From the NCBI RefSeq assembly GCF_015291625.1, contig NZ_CP030047.1, positions 7,440,001 to 7,504,000 on the forward strand: a DNA stretch of 64,000 nucleotides, given 5' to 3'. The position numbers were made by a program, and so were the translations under genes. Below the pieces are notes generated by a model, which saw nothing but the letters and a program-made list of their open reading frames with translations, was not told the origin of the DNA and did no database searches. Source of the DNA: Bradyrhizobium sp. CCBAU 53421. GTDB lineage: Bacteria; Pseudomonadota; Alphaproteobacteria; Rhizobiales; Xanthobacteraceae. This document shows positions 63,347 to 64,000 of this stretch, in pieces. Every line of letters begins with the position of its first letter. Position 1 is the first letter of the stretch.

Positions 63347-64000
63347 CCCACGCATGTTTCAAGCTCCTGGAGCGTGGCCTCGAAGTCCATCTGCTCGCTT
63401 GTCGATTGGCGCAGGAAACTCTGTATTTCGTCCCTTCTGGCGATCGCCTCATCCGCAAGTGCGTCGGTACCGTTCTTGTATTCACCCACACGAATCAAGA
63501 GTTCGACCTCCTGGTATTTCGCCATCAACTCCCGCAGTCTCCGTGCCGCGCTTTCATGCTGCGGAGCCACGATCATGCTCATGACGCGGCTGACGCTCGC
63601 AAGAATGTCGATGGCAGGATAGTGGTTCGACATAGCCAGGGCACGCGAGAGGACAATGTGGCCATCAAGGATCGAGCGCGTTTCGTCGGCGATGGGTTCA
63701 GTCATGTCATCTCCCTCGACAAGCACGGTATAGAAGGCCGTGATCGACCCGCGCGCATTGTTGCCCGCACGTTCCAACAGTTGCGGCAGTGTCGCGAACA
63801 CGGATGGCGGGAAACCATGCCGGGTCGGTGGCTCACCCGCTGCGAGGCCGATCTCCCTGTGTGCTCGCGCAAAACGCGTTAGCGAATCCATGAGAAGCAG
63901 CACGCGTTTGCCTTGATCGCGAAACCATTCAGCTATTGCCGTGGCCACATAGGCCGCCTTGGCGCGCTCCATGGCGGGTCGGTCGGACGTCGCGACAACG
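63343..64000 (-). CDS. sctN: SctN, type III secretion ATPase, C-terminal part
   Basis: The gene is cut by the right window edge; the last 218 residues are readable. Conserved ATPase blocks: [51 protein letters not shown] (Walker B region Asp), [31 protein letters not shown] and [13 protein letters not shown]. These are the signature of the SctN/FliI family. The P-loop and N-terminal domain lie beyond the edge. It uncouples chaperones and unfolds substrates at the base of the export gate. It is the first visible gene of the minus-strand block. Confidence 0.96.
   Translation of the reverse strand, partial: VVATSDRPAMERAKAAYVATAIAEWFRDQGKRVLLLMDSLTRFARAHREIGLAAGEPPTRHGFPPSVFATLPQLLERAGNNARGSITAFYTVLVEGDDMTEPIADETRSILDGHIVLSRALAMSNHYPAIDILASVSRVMSMIVAPQHESAARRLRELMAKYQEVELLIRVGEYKNGTDALADEAIARRDEIQSFLRQSTSEQMDFEATLQELETCVG

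Noticed and set aside
1..64000. CRISPR arrays, rRNA and tRNA genes
   Set aside because: No regularly spaced repeats, and no rRNA or cloverleaf-like sequence with conserved T-loop was noticed; a covariance-model search could still find a tRNA fragment.

Overview
The window looks like part of the symbiosis island of a nodule-forming alphaproteobacterium, most probably Bradyrhizobium or a close relative. Three things point there: a lone fixA behind a -24/-12 promoter, a NopT-type effector protease, and a very large SKWP-repeat effector with an upstream element resembling the rhizobial tts box. The island texture is also typical: intact genes are separated by long decayed stretches that hold insertion sequences and remnants of transposases, an integrase, a relaxase, a transporter and a two-component system. 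No rRNA, tRNA or CRISPR array was seen.

Left part (1-13.8 kb). A tightly coupled minus-strand operon encodes a methionyl-tRNA-synthetase-like protein, an MFS transporter and, cut by the window edge, a lysine/ornithine N-hydroxylase. This gene set recalls the hydrazine (N-N bond) synthetase pathways. An intact IS66-family element (3851-6369) with a perfect 8-bp target duplication sits in a dead PAS histidine-kinase gene. It is followed by mostly decayed DNA, nopT, a DUF7694 gene and a few small proteins.

Central part (13.9-34.8 kb). A biotin-dependent acyl-CoA carboxylase (three frames), a TrpD paralog with altered motifs, a flavin reductase, an M20 peptidase and an acyl-CoA ligase form a loose plus-strand metabolic set. 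Next come an ATP-grasp ligase and, convergent with it, a two-gene operon. That operon encodes a fusion of a haem-oxygenase-like di-iron domain to a zinc GFA domain, and a PKHD-type 2-oxoglutarate/Fe(II) hydroxylase. The three genes look like a small uncharacterised natural-product pathway. DUF3422 and fixA follow.

Right part (35.5-64 kb). The 1817-residue SKWP/shikimate-kinase effector, a thioredoxin and IS4/IS5-type elements precede about 19 kb of type III secretion genes. These are, in transcription order, sctN-O, sctV-D-E-F, sctP-Q-R-S-T-U, and an operon with an unknown gene, an SycD-like chaperone and SseC/SseD/SseB-like translocator proteins. A GspD-like lipoprotein secretin (plus strand) and a LysR regulator lie inside the block. 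This is not the usual rhizobial Rhc layout. The small needle protein, FHA-type SctD, SsaE-like SctE and three-part translocon resemble SPI-2/LEE-type systems of animal-associated bacteria, and this is the most striking feature of the window.
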